Assembly: GCA_017694275.1 (NCBI GenBank)
Contig: JADINB010000136.1
Coordinates: forward strand, 1-43,793
Length of the DNA stretch: 43,793 nucleotides
Reading direction: 5' to 3'
DNA from: Candidatus Egerieousia excrementavium
GTDB lineage: Bacteria > Bacteroidota > Bacteroidia > Bacteroidales > UBA932
Shown here: positions 25,254 through 33,304 of the stretch, one piece after another
Layout: each line of letters opens with the position of its first letter
Position numbering within the stretch: the first letter of the stretch is position 1
Translations under genes and position numbers: made by a program
Notes under the pieces: generated by a model
The model's database searches: none
What the model was told of the DNA's origin: nothing
The model's input: only the letters and a program-made list of their open reading frames with translations

Positions 25254-25715
25254 TTAAAGCAGATTGGTGATTTTGTCTCCGAAATAGCTGTAGGCTGCAA
25301 TCCACATCCCGAACCTTGCGGCCTTTCCTATAAGCATATATAGGGCACATTTTGGGAAATTGAGTCTGTAAAAGCCAAGCCCTAGGGCAAAAATATCTCC
25401 CACGAACGGAAACCAGCAGCAGAAGGCAAGCAACGCTCCATACCGTTCTATCCGGTGCCGTTGCCTCTCAAGTTTTTCTTTTGATATCCTCAGCCATTTT
25501 TCTATCCATTCCCATTTGCCCAAATATCCCAGATAGTAGGAGGTAAGGCCTCCCAGCCAGTTTCCGGCGGTTGAGACTGCAAAAGTTGCAAAGTAATCGC
25601 CCCCGGCTACGAGTATGCCGGTAACCAGAATTTCTGAACTGAACGGAATGATTGTCGCCGCCAGGAACGTACCTATGAACAGTCCTATATATCCCCACTC
25701 CTGTAGAAATTCCAT
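25254..25715 (-). CDS. YqaA-family (DedA/VTT-like) membrane protein
   Basis: A 153-residue membrane protein with about four hydrophobic segments. FIGTFLAATIIPFSSEILV at about 13-31 and GNWLGGLTSYYLGYLGK at about 51-67 resemble the VTT/SNARE-associated domain of DedA-type proteins. The segment ERYGALLAFCCWFPFVGDIFALGLG is the YqaA form of the conserved core. DedA relatives move lipids or support envelope integrity; for YqaA the function is unknown. It lies 8 bp after tadA on the minus strand. Confidence 0.82.
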   Translation of the reverse strand: MEFLQEWGYIGLFIGTFLAATIIPFSSEILVTGILVAGGDYFATFAVSTAGNWLGGLTSYYLGYLGKWEWIEKWLRISKEKLERQRHRIERYGALLAFCCWFPFVGDIFALGLGFYRLNFPKCALYMLIGKAARFGMWIAAYSYFGDKITNLL

Positions 25716-25723
25716 TCCGGTTG

Positions 25724-26173
25724 TCAGTTTCTTTTCCTTTTAAAAAAATCAGTGATCAGCGTGGCGCACTCTTGTTCCATAATGGCAGATGTAACCGTTG
25801 TCTTGGGATGCAGCAGCGACGGAGAAAAGAGCGAGTAGCCTCTTTTAGGATCTGATGCACCGTAAACGATTCTCGAGACCTGAGCCCAGTTGAGTGCTGC
25901 CGCACACATGGGACATGGTTCGAGCGTGACATATATGGTGCATCCTGTCAGATATTTGCCGCCTATATGTGCAGTGGCCATTGTAATGGCCTGCATTTCT
26001 GCATGGGCCGTGGTGTCTGTAAGGCGTTCTGTAAGGTTGTGTGCTCTTGCTATGATTTTGCCGTTGCATACAATGACAGCCCCCACAGGAATTTCTTCCA
26101 TTCCGTCAGCCAGAACAGCCTCCTTAATGGCCTCTTTCATAAAGCGTATGTCGTTATCTGTGGTATTTTCCAT
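25724..26173 (-). CDS. tadA: tRNA adenosine deaminase TadA
   Basis: A 149-residue deaminase starting at MENTTDND; the longer open frame upstream covers the groES promoter region and is not protein-like. HAE at 57-59 (zinc ligand and catalytic Glu) and PCPMC at 86-90 are the zinc-deaminase motifs. It converts adenosine 34 to inosine in tRNA-Arg(ACG). A guanine- or cytosine-deaminase relative is less likely, given the VGAVIV and TLEPCPMC form. It is followed by yqaA. A TACCTTTG -7 element lies about 27 bp upstream. Confidence 0.9.
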   Translation of the reverse strand: MENTTDNDIRFMKEAIKEAVLADGMEEIPVGAVIVCNGKIIARAHNLTERLTDTTAHAEMQAITMATAHIGGKYLTGCTIYVTLEPCPMCAAALNWAQVSRIVYGASDPKRGYSLFSPSLLHPKTTVTSAIMEQECATLITDFFKRKRN

Positions 26174-26199
26174 CTTTTTGTCTGCAAATGGCAGCGGGG

Positions 26200-26207
26200 C
26201 AAAGGTA
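26200..26207 (-). promoter_or_regulatory. -7 element upstream of tadA
   Basis: TACCTTTG on the minus strand matches TAnnTTTG, 26 bp before the tadA start. The -33 element is not clear. Confidence 0.35.
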
Positions 26208-26236
26208 AGATAAAAAATGTCAATATTGCCATGCCA

Positions 26237-26269
26237 TTTTGTCATATATGCCGCGTGGCACTGCATTTG
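26237..26269 (+). promoter_or_regulatory. Candidate promoter of groES-groEL
   Basis: TTTTG at 26237-26241, 20 bp, then TGCATTTG at 26262-26269 (one mismatch to TAnnTTTG). It is the same geometry as the tRNA promoters. I find no CIRCE element, so HrcA control is not supported by sequence. Confidence 0.55.
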
Positions 26270-26283
26270 CCTATAGCAAAATG

Positions 26284-26297
26284 CTCCCGCAAGGGAG
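26284..26297 (+). promoter_or_regulatory. GNRA-loop hairpin in the groES leader
   Basis: CTCCC and GGGAG enclose a GCAA tetraloop, a very stable small hairpin. It lies a few bases after the predicted transcription start and 35 bp before the groES ATG. It may protect the 5' end of the mRNA. Confidence 0.5.
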
Positions 26298-26332
26298 GAA
26301 AATCGAACAATAAACATTTAAAATTTATCAAT

Positions 26333-26602
26333 ATGAACATTAAACCATTAGCAGACAGAGTTTTGATTGAGCCTAAGGAGGCTGAAACAAAAACAGCCGG
26401 CGGATTGTATATCCCCGACAATGCAAAAGAGAAACCCCAGGAGGGAGTTGTATTGGCAGTGGGTCCTGGTAAAAAAGATGAACCCATGGAGGTTAAAGTC
26501 GGTGACAAGGTTCTTTACGGCAAATATGCCGGAACAGAAGTCAATGCCGGCGATAAAACCTATATGATTATGCGTCAATCTGATATTCTTGCTGTTATTT
26601 AA
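26333..26602 (+). CDS. groES: Co-chaperonin GroES
   Basis: An 89-residue protein starting at MNIKPLADRVLIEP, the standard GroES opening. GGLYIPDNAKEKPQEG is the mobile loop region that contacts GroEL, and VGPGKKDEPMEVKVGDKVLYGKYAG is the beta-barrel core. It caps GroEL during protein folding. GroEL follows after 23 bp. The leader holds a promoter and a short hairpin. Confidence 0.97.
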   Translation: MNIKPLADRVLIEPKEAETKTAGGLYIPDNAKEKPQEGVVLAVGPGKKDEPMEVKVGDKVLYGKYAGTEVNAGDKTYMIMRQSDILAVI

Positions 26603-26625
26603 TTTAAAAACGAGAGGAAACTATT

Positions 26626-28260
26626 ATGGCAAAAGAGATAAAATTCAATATGGATGCGCGCAGCCTCATGAAGGAAGGTGCAGACGCATTGGCAAACGCA
26701 GTTAAGGTAACACTGGGCCCTAAGGGAAGAAATGTTGTCATAGACAAGAAGTTCGGTGCACCTCAGATTACAAAGGACGGTGTTACCGTGGCAAAGGAGA
26801 TTGAATTGGAAGACCGTTTCCAGAATATGGGTGCGCAGATGGTCAAGGAGGTCGCTTCAAAGACCAACGACCAGGCAGGAGACGGAACGACAACAGCTAC
26901 CGTTCTGGCGCAGGCCATTATCAATGTAGGTTTGAAAAATGTAACGGCAGGTGCAAACCCCATGGACTTGAAACGTGGTATAGACAAGGCTGTCGCAGCT
27001 GTTGTAGCAAACTTGAAGAAGCAGAGCCAGGCTGTTGGCGATGATTACTCAAAGATAGAGCAGGTAGGTACCGTTTCAGCCAACAACGATGCTTTCATAG
27101 GCAAACTTATAGCTGATGCAATGAGCAAGGTCAAGAAAGAAGGTGTCATTACCGTTGAAGAGGCAAAAGGAACTACAACAGAGGTTAAGGTTGTAGAAGG
27201 CATGCAGTTCGACAGAGGTTATATTTCACCTTACTTCATGACAAACCCTGACAAGATGGAAGCTGTTCTGGATTCTCCTCAAATCTTGATTACAGACAAG
27301 AAAATTTCTTCAATGAAAGATCTGCTTCCTATTCTCGAGCCTATAGCAAGAGATGGCAAGAGTTTGCTGATTATTGCGGAAGATGTAGACGGAGAGGCTC
27401 TTACGACATTGGTGGTTAACCGTTTGAGAGGTACTTTAAAAGTTGCTGCCGTTAAGGCTCCGGGCTTTGGCGACCGTAGAAAGGAGATGCTTCAGGACAT
27501 AGCAACCCTTACAGGCGGTATGGTAGTTTCTGAGGAGAGAGGCTTTACTTTGGAGAATATGACTCCTGACATGCTCGGCAGGGCAGAAAAGGTAACGGTA
27601 GACAAGGAAAATACTACCATTGTCAATGGTGCGGGCGACAAAGAGGCCATTGCTGAGAGAGTTGCCCAGATCAAGAAGCAGATTGAGACAACAACAAGCG
27701 ATTATGACCGTGAGAAACTCCATGAGCGTCTTGCAAAACTGGCAGGCGGTGTGGCTGTTCTCTATGTAGGTGCTGCTTCAGAGGTTGAGATGAAGGAGAA
27801 GAAAGACAGGGTGGACGATGCCTTGAATGCAACACGTGCAGCAGTTGAAGAGGGTATAGTTGCCGGTGGCGGAGTAGCTTACATAAGGGCAATCGAAGAC
27901 CTCCACAACCTCAAGGCTGAAAATGAAGATGAGCAGACAGGTATCAATATTGTTGCACGTGCAATTGAAGAGCCTTTGAGAACAATCGTAGAGAATGCAG
28001 GTTTCGAGGGCAGTGTCGTTATCCAGAAAGTAAAGGAAGGCAAGGGTGATTTTGGTTACAATGCCCGTGCAGACAGATATGAGAACCTGTTGTCTACAGG
28101 CGTGATCGATCCTACAAAGGTAGCCCGTGTAGCTTTGGAGAATGCAGCATCCGTTGCAGGAATGTTCCTTACTACCGAGTGTGTTATTGCAGACAAGAAG
28201 GAGGAGACTCCTGCAGCTGCAATGCCTCAGATGGGCGGCGGAATGGGCGGCATGATGTAG
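26626..28260 (+). CDS. groL: Chaperonin GroEL
   Basis: A 544-residue chaperonin, full length. LGPKGRNVVIDKKFGAP, GDGTTTATVLAQAI, and the ATP-binding Asp segments are conserved. The Gly-Met tail GGGMGGMM is intact. It forms the double-ring folding chamber with GroES. It ends 22 bp before a strong terminator, so groES-groEL is a two-gene operon. Confidence 0.98.
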   Translation: MAKEIKFNMDARSLMKEGADALANAVKVTLGPKGRNVVIDKKFGAPQITKDGVTVAKEIELEDRFQNMGAQMVKEVASKTNDQAGDGTTTATVLAQAIINVGLKNVTAGANPMDLKRGIDKAVAAVVANLKKQSQAVGDDYSKIEQVGTVSANNDAFIGKLIADAMSKVKKEGVITVEEAKGTTTEVKVVEGMQFDRGYISPYFMTNPDKMEAVLDSPQILITDKKISSMKDLLPILEPIARDGKSLLIIAEDVDGEALTTLVVNRLRGTLKVAAVKAPGFGDRRKEMLQDIATLTGGMVVSEERGFTLENMTPDMLGRAEKVTVDKENTTIVNGAGDKEAIAERVAQIKKQIETTTSDYDREKLHERLAKLAGGVAVLYVGAASEVEMKEKKDRVDDALNATRAAVEEGIVAGGGVAYIRAIEDLHNLKAENEDEQTGINIVARAIEEPLRTIVENAGFEGSVVIQKVKEGKGDFGYNARADRYENLLSTGVIDPTKVARVALENAASVAGMFLTTECVIADKKEETPAAAMPQMGGGMGGMM

Positions 28261-28282
28261 CAGTCCTTTTCCGGAGTGGAGA

Positions 28283-28325
28283 AAACCCCGTCGGCGGCTC
28301 TGTGCCACAGACGGGGTTTCTTGTT
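28283..28325 (+). terminator. Terminator of groES-groEL
   Basis: AAACCCCGTC (28283-28292) pairs perfectly with GACGGGGTTT (28310-28319). Its loop has an inner GGC/GCC pair. A short T-rich stretch follows. It also lies next to the stop of the convergent PPTase gene. Confidence 0.85.
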
Positions 28326-28342
28326 TCAAGTCTTTAGGTCTG

Positions 28343-28978
28343 TTACCCTACCAGCCAGACAAGCAGGTGGTTTTCAAATATTTCATATTCCAGTTCAAAC
28401 TCCTCTTCTTCACCGTTTTTGTCTATGAACACGGCATCAATCTCACCTTCGTCTCTCGGAGTGAACTTGTCAATCTCCATCTGTTTTGCAAAATCTACCC
28501 CATGCTGGTTCATCCTTTTGTAGAGAGCCTCTTTTGCGCACCAGTAAATGGCAAGCTGCAGGTTCCTGTTTTTGTTGGACAGGTCATCTATCTCTTCTTC
28601 AGAGAGAGCCTTCTTTTCGACTGCCGAAAAATCTCTGTCGAGAGACTCTATGTCTATTCCCACATCTTCCGTAGGATGAGTTATGATTGCAACAAACCTT
28701 GTGGTATGTGTAATACTTATATGAATTGAGTTGTTCTGGATAAAGGGGCTGCCGTTGTCATGATGCCCCAAATAGACTTTTTCGTCAAAAACGGTGTTCA
28801 GAAGAGCCCTTACGGCCAGTTTTTCTTTTCTTCTTGCTGCACTTCCCATAAGGGACAACTCTTCCATTTCTTCATTTGGAATAGAGACAATCTGCAGCAG
28901 TTCTTCTTCGCTTTCAGTTACTTCCCACACGGAAATCTCGGCACCGTTGCTTAATTTCTTTCTCGAATAAAGGCCCAT
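28343..28978 (-). CDS. 4'-phosphopantetheinyl transferase, Sfp type
   Basis: A 211-residue protein. GIDIE at 107-111 (Mg-binding) and WCAKEALYK at 146-154 are the two hallmark motifs of Sfp-type transferases. It moves the phosphopantetheine arm of CoA onto a carrier protein. With no AcpS in view, it may be the fatty-acid ACP enzyme; Bacteroidota often use Sfp-like enzymes for this. No NRPS or PKS genes are nearby. Between its start and the upstream DUF2156 gene lies the candidate small RNA. Confidence 0.9.
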   Translation of the reverse strand: MGLYSRKKLSNGAEISVWEVTESEEELLQIVSIPNEEMEELSLMGSAARRKEKLAVRALLNTVFDEKVYLGHHDNGSPFIQNNSIHISITHTTRFVAIITHPTEDVGIDIESLDRDFSAVEKKALSEEEIDDLSNKNRNLQLAIYWCAKEALYKRMNQHGVDFAKQMEIDKFTPRDEGEIDAVFIDKNGEEEEFELEYEIFENHLLVWLVG

Positions 28979-29008
28979 TTACAATTATTGTTTTATTGTT
29001 CCGACAGT

Positions 29009-29155
29009 AAAAACCACCTCTGCGGCAGAGACACAAGCTCCACTGCACCGGCAGTAAGGTTCATTGTTGTAAAGTAAATTCTGCCTCCGCGACCGGGAGA
29101 CAGGGTGATCTGCTATTTTGCTACTCGGAGGTTCCAAGGTTCTAATATTCAAAAT
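29009..29155 (-). ncRNA. Candidate structured small RNA gene (unidentified)
   Basis: A 190-bp gap between two minus-strand genes has the parts of an independent RNA gene. Upstream is a promoter (TTG, 18 bp, TATATTTG on the minus strand, 29162-29190). The predicted RNA of about 145 nt has a domain closed by CCTCCG/CGGAGG (29126-29131 with 29084-29089), then a perfect hairpin ACTGC-CGGT-GCAGT (29042-29055). It ends in CTCTG-CCG-CAGAG (29018-29030), soon followed by five Us. There is no open frame of note. I cannot match it to SRP RNA, tmRNA or RNase P RNA. A 6S-type RNA is possible but not shown. It could also be a structured leader of the PPTase gene. Confidence 0.45.
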
Positions 29156-29161
29156 TCGCAG

Positions 29162-29190
29162 CAAATATAACTATTTTTCCGATTCCGCAA
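29162..29190 (-). promoter_or_regulatory. Promoter upstream of the candidate small RNA
   Basis: On the minus strand TTG, 18 bp, TATATTTG, a full -7 match with a slightly short spacer. It overlaps the last codons of the DUF2156 gene. Confidence 0.5.
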
Positions 29191-30124
29191 CTATATACTT
29201 TTCTATCATGAAAACCGGATGGTATTGCAGTTTGGCCTTGCGCAGCCCCTCGTCTCCTGCATCATCCTCCCTGTTTACATATTTGAAGCCTATGTCTGAT
29301 TCATTTTCCGGAGACAGAATACCGTCTGGAAGGTTGCTGCAATGTAGCAGGAATTCTCTGCTGATTGTGGGATAGGCACCCTGAATATCTGCAAAAGCCT
29401 TTTCTATATGTACCAGAAAAGTATCGCTGTTGAGCATCTCGCCAATTGAAAAGGCCACTACTTTTCCGGAGAGCCGCAACAGCCCGCCTTTGAGACCAAG
29501 TGCCTCGAAATTCTTTAGCGCACACCTTACCGAACAACTCTCCTGTGAGAGTGAACTGTCTTTTGTGCATCCGTAAAGATGGCACCACTCTTCATTCATT
29601 TGCCAGCACTCCTGCAAATTATCTTTGGTTACAGGCTCAAAGGCCCAGTCCGGGTTGGATTTGAAACGTGAGACAAAATTTCTTTTTGACTGGAATTTCT
29701 TGCCTTTCAGCGTTATGAGGTCCAGTGCAGAATAAACATAGTCGAAACTGTTTCTGGCCGATGTATAACTGAACCGTCCGGGATAGAGTTCTTCCAGGAT
29801 TTTTTTCTGTTCTTCCAAAACCGAAACAAGCGTGAAGGGAGAGTTTTGCCTTGCCGCATCCTCCATTATGAAATCCAATGCTTTTTTTATATCACCTCTT
29901 CCGGCGGGAAATATGTAGGTAAATCCGGTTTCGCGATCCCCGGAGCGTATAAGCAGGAAATCGTCAAGCCGTGCAATCCTGGTTTTATAAGTATCCTTCC
30001 AGATATACAGAACCGTAAAGTTGTATTCCGTGGAGCGGTAGTCGCTGTAGTGCAGAAGTGAATTTGCCCACTGCCTGTCTGAAATCTCTATATCCTTGAA
30101 AATATCCTTGAAGTCTGTATTCAT
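29171..30124 (-). CDS. DUF2156 (phosphatidylglycerol lysyltransferase C-domain-like) protein
   Basis: A 317-residue protein starting at MNTDFKDIFKDIEISDRQW. The sequence shows the double GNAT-like fold of DUF2156: YNFTVLYIWKDTYKTRIARLDDFLLIR in the first half, then the DNLQECWQMNEEWC region and KVVAFSIGEMLNSDTFLVHIEKAFADIQGAYPTI in the second. Relatives include MprF-type aminoacyl-tRNA-dependent lipid transferases, but this short soluble form lacks membrane segments and its substrate is unknown. It starts 5 bp after the S37-like peptidase stop, so it is the second gene of that pair. Confidence 0.8.
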   Translation of the reverse strand: MNTDFKDIFKDIEISDRQWANSLLHYSDYRSTEYNFTVLYIWKDTYKTRIARLDDFLLIRSGDRETGFTYIFPAGRGDIKKALDFIMEDAARQNSPFTLVSVLEEQKKILEELYPGRFSYTSARNSFDYVYSALDLITLKGKKFQSKRNFVSRFKSNPDWAFEPVTKDNLQECWQMNEEWCHLYGCTKDSSLSQESCSVRCALKNFEALGLKGGLLRLSGKVVAFSIGEMLNSDTFLVHIEKAFADIQGAYPTISREFLLHCSNLPDGILSPENESDIGFKYVNREDDAGDEGLRKAKLQYHPVFMIEKYIVAESEK

Positions 30125-30129
30125 TACTA

Positions 30130-31527
30130 TTATTCCTCCTCCAGCCATTTTCTTATTGTCTCAACGGCCTCTTTCTGCATTTTCTCAGGGAGAGTGCCTA
30201 TTCTTGCACGATGGCTTCCCTTGGGGTCTATAAACAGAAACATTGTGTTGCGTCCGCGCCCCTTGTCTTTCAGTTTTTCATTCTTTACCGGCCCGACAGG
30301 CATAACCGCACTCCACGGGTCATATTCCCCGTAAATAAACAGCATTTTAGATGAAGTGGTGTCGAGAAAGCGGTTTATGTCTTTGTAAAGGTACTTGTCG
30401 AACTTGAACTGCTGTTTTGGCAAAAAGAGAGAGTCCAGATAATTTTCTGCGTTTTTTGTCACCAGAAGCCCCCTGAAGGGTCCGGTATCATATCCGTAGT
30501 AGCCCAACTCCTTGGCTGCCTGAACAAAAAAAGGATCTTGCTCGCTTCCTTCCGCAAAATATTCAGGCCCGCTTATCTTAAGAAGAAAATCGAACATTTC
30601 TTGGTCTGTGGCATGTGCCGGATCTGGAACAATGTCGGTAGTGTAGCCCCACTGCCAGAATGCAAAAGGCAGCTCCAGAACGCAGAAGTCATATATCTTG
30701 CTCAAGCAGACTCTGTAAGTATAACCTTTTTCCTTTGTGAGCCTCTCAAGCATGGGCTCAATGCCGGAGCGTCTTTTAAGGAACTCTTTCTGGAATTCCC
30801 TTAGAATTTCCCTGTCGTGGCGTGTGCCTGCCCGTTTTGCAAGAAAAGGCTCGTGCCGCCCGTCTTCCTTTGCATAGCATACCGGTCCGACATAAGGGAC
30901 GGAAATATCTATATCTTCTGGATAGTATGCCGTGTAGAACATAGCGGTCTGGCCTCCCTTGCTTATTCCGCTGGCTATCCATTTGCCCTTGTAAATCTCT
31001 TTCAGAAGGCGGGTTACGTTATGCAGGTCTGCCGCTTCGTTTTTGGCGGTCATGTAGTCCCAGTCAAGAGTGTCGAATGTAATTGACGAGTCATTCTGCA
31101 TAAAAGGTATTGAACTTCCGAAATACCTGTGCTCTACCTCCACTATGTTGGTATTGAAAAGGTCAGACAGCTCGTTCCCGTAGCCGGGTGCCTCTCCGCG
31201 CGAGTTATACCCTTCGGTTACCAGCAGTGTCGGATTTTCGTATCCGCAGTGCATCAGCACGACCTTCTGCAGGAATGTGCCTGCTGCAGGGTCTGTGTGG
31301 TCTACCGGCTGTTCTATGAAGAAGATTATTTTTCTGGAGTACTTGTCAAATATTGGTAAGTCTGACATTCTCCCCTCTCTGAAGCCCGATACTTCAAGGC
31401 CGCATCTGTCTGCTGCCATGGCAATCTGTTGCTCGAGGCTTTTCTCTGTGCCGCCGGCGCAGATGGTTGTTGAAACAAGAAAAAACAGGGCGAATGACGC
31501 TCCTAAAATACGTGTGGCTATCTGCAT
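30130..31527 (-). CDS. Secreted serine peptidase, S37/PS-10-like
   Basis: A 465-residue protein with a signal peptide (about 1-24, ending near TICAGG). VEVEHRYFGSSIPF at about 129-142 and ASGISKGGQTA at 185-195 (nucleophile Ser189) mark an alpha/beta-fold peptidase of the S28/S37 group. IYGEYDPWS and DPKGSHRARI provide the Asp and His. The family cleaves after proline or acts as a tripeptidyl aminopeptidase (PS-10). Export to the periplasm suggests peptide scavenging. It is divergent from tyrS and followed closely by the DUF2156 gene. Confidence 0.85.
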   Translation of the reverse strand: MQIATRILGASFALFFLVSTTICAGGTEKSLEQQIAMAADRCGLEVSGFREGRMSDLPIFDKYSRKIIFFIEQPVDHTDPAAGTFLQKVVLMHCGYENPTLLVTEGYNSRGEAPGYGNELSDLFNTNIVEVEHRYFGSSIPFMQNDSSITFDTLDWDYMTAKNEAADLHNVTRLLKEIYKGKWIASGISKGGQTAMFYTAYYPEDIDISVPYVGPVCYAKEDGRHEPFLAKRAGTRHDREILREFQKEFLKRRSGIEPMLERLTKEKGYTYRVCLSKIYDFCVLELPFAFWQWGYTTDIVPDPAHATDQEMFDFLLKISGPEYFAEGSEQDPFFVQAAKELGYYGYDTGPFRGLLVTKNAENYLDSLFLPKQQFKFDKYLYKDINRFLDTTSSKMLFIYGEYDPWSAVMPVGPVKNEKLKDKGRGRNTMFLFIDPKGSHRARIGTLPEKMQKEAVETIRKWLEEE

Positions 31528-31550
31528 AAGGGAATATTTAATATCGGCCC

Positions 31551-31586
31551 CAAATTTAAGGATTTTAATTAAAATTGCTACCTTTG
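31551..31586. promoter_or_regulatory. Divergent -7 elements between S37-like peptidase gene and tyrS
   Basis: TACCTTTG at 31579-31586 (plus, toward tyrS) and TAAATTTG at 31551-31558 (minus, toward the peptidase) both match TAnnTTTG. The tyrS copy has TTTA and not TTTG at the -33 place. It lies 65 bp before the tyrS start, leaving a leader without strong structure. Confidence 0.42.
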
Positions 31587-31651
31587 CGAACTATTATATA
31601 ATCATATAAACAACTGTTAAAAAGAGTATAAGACTTTAAAAGTATCATTCG

Positions 31652-32941
31652 ATGAAGAATTTTATTGAGGAACTTACGTGGAGAGGCATGATTCACACGG
31701 TAATGCCCGGAACAGAAGAGCAGCTTATGAAGGAGCAGACAGCAGGCTATGTAGGCATAGACCCTACGGCAGATTCCCTTCATATAGGCCATCTTGTGAG
31801 CGTAATGATTCTTAAGCATTTTCAAAATTGCGGCCATAAGCCATATGTACTGGTTGGCGGAGCGACTGGCATGATAGGAGATCCTTCAATGAAAAGTGCG
31901 GAGCGCAACCTGCTTTCACTGGAGACTCTGCGCCACAATCAGGAAGCCATTAAAAGACAGCTCTCCAGGTTTCTGGATTTTAATTCAGACAGGCCGAACG
32001 CTGCCGTTATGGTCAACAATTATGATTGGATGAAAGATTATCTTTTTCTGGATTTTATCCGCGATATAGGAAAGCATATAACCGTAAACTACATGATGAG
32101 CAAGGACAGCGTGCAGAAAAGGCTCAGCGGGGAGGCGCGTGAAGGCTTGTCCTTTACCGAGTTTTCATACCAGCTGATTCAGGGCTACGATTTCCTCTAC
32201 CTGAACAAGCATGAAAACTGCAAGCTGCAGATGGGAGGCAGCGACCAGTGGGGAAACATAACCACTGGAACAGAACTTATCCGCAGAATCACGGGTAACG
32301 AAGCTTACGCCCTTGTATGCCCGCTTATTACAAAGGCCGATGGCGGTAAATTCGGAAAAACCGAATCCGGAAACGTATGGCTGGATGCAAACTATACCTC
32401 TCCCTATGCTTTCTACCAGTTCTGGATGAACGTGAGCGATGAGGATGCCAGGAAATACATTAAGATATTTACCATGCTTACCCGTGAGGAGATAGAGCAG
32501 GCAATAGAGCAGCACGACAAGGAACCTCATCTTAGAATACTTCAGAAGATGCTGGCAAAGGAGGTGACCATCATGGTGCATGGCGAACATGAATACCAGA
32601 AAGCAGTTGATGCTTCTGCAATTCTCTTTGGAAACGCCACATCTGAGGCTCTCAAGAAGCTTGATGAGCGTACGTTCCTTTCAGTATTCGAGGGTGTGCC
32701 CCAGTTCGACCTTTCCAAAGACAAGCTCGGCGGAAACGTCCTGGATCTTCTTGCAGTGGATTCAAAAGTATTCCCTTCAAAGGGTGAATGCCGCAAGATG
32801 ATACAGGCAAACGGGCTGAGCATAAACAAGGAGAAGTATGCAGACATTAACGGTGCTCTCACGGCAGAATACCTTATAAACGGCAAGTATATTCTTGTCC
32901 AGAAAGGAAAGAAGAATTATTTCATACTTAAATTCATTTAG
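31652..32941 (+). CDS. tyrS: Tyrosyl-tRNA synthetase
   Basis: A 429-residue class I synthetase. HIGH at 44-47 is in DSLHIGHLVS, and KFGKTESG at 233-240 is the KMSKS-equivalent. GGSDQWGNI at about 195-203 is the tyrosine-binding segment. An S4 RNA-binding domain closes the protein (about 355-429). The form is TyrRS group 1. It charges tRNA-Tyr. It is first in an operon with rbfA and a permease gene. No T-box leader is visible in the upstream gap. Confidence 0.96.
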   Translation: MKNFIEELTWRGMIHTVMPGTEEQLMKEQTAGYVGIDPTADSLHIGHLVSVMILKHFQNCGHKPYVLVGGATGMIGDPSMKSAERNLLSLETLRHNQEAIKRQLSRFLDFNSDRPNAAVMVNNYDWMKDYLFLDFIRDIGKHITVNYMMSKDSVQKRLSGEAREGLSFTEFSYQLIQGYDFLYLNKHENCKLQMGGSDQWGNITTGTELIRRITGNEAYALVCPLITKADGGKFGKTESGNVWLDANYTSPYAFYQFWMNVSDEDARKYIKIFTMLTREEIEQAIEQHDKEPHLRILQKMLAKEVTIMVHGEHEYQKAVDASAILFGNATSEALKKLDERTFLSVFEGVPQFDLSKDKLGGNVLDLLAVDSKVFPSKGECRKMIQANGLSINKEKYADINGALTAEYLINGKYILVQKGKKNYFILKFI

Positions 32942-32952
32942 AAATCAGGACA

Positions 32953-33303
32953 ATGATGGAAGGGGAAAGTACAAGACAGCAGAAAATAGCCAGGCAGTTG
33001 CAACGAGATCTGGCAGAGATTATCCGCAGCAAGGGCATGGCGGCGTACGGTGGCGCTATGGTAACGGTCAGCGAGGTGAGAATTACTCCAGACCTCTCTC
33101 TGGCAAAAGTCTATGTGAGTATCTTTCCCTCCTCCAAGGCCGGAGCCGTAATGGAGATCATTCAGAATTCCTCAAGGCAGTTGAGGGGAGAGCTTGGACA
33201 TCTTGTGGCAAAGCAGCTCAGAATAGTTCCGGAACTGGCCTTTTATCAGGATACCACGCTCGATTATGCCGAGCACATAGATGAACTTCTAAAAAAACAA
33301 TAG
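32953..33303 (+). CDS. rbfA: Ribosome-binding factor A
   Basis: A 116-residue KH-fold protein. TRQQKIARQLQRDLAEII opens it, VTVSEVRITPDLSLAKVYVS is the family core, and LGHLVAKQLRIVPELAFYQDTTLDYAEHIDELL is the conserved end. It aids late 30S maturation near the 16S 5' helix. Two ATGs stand in tandem; either could start translation. The permease gene begins one base after its stop. Confidence 0.92.
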   Translation: MMEGESTRQQKIARQLQRDLAEIIRSKGMAAYGGAMVTVSEVRITPDLSLAKVYVSIFPSSKAGAVMEIIQNSSRQLRGELGHLVAKQLRIVPELAFYQDTTLDYAEHIDELLKKQ

Positions 33304-33304
33304 T

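Noticed and set aside
25967..26332. Long upstream extension of the groES frame
   Set aside because: It overlaps tadA on the other strand and reads as Cys-rich, non-conserved sequence; GroES starts at MNIKPLADR.
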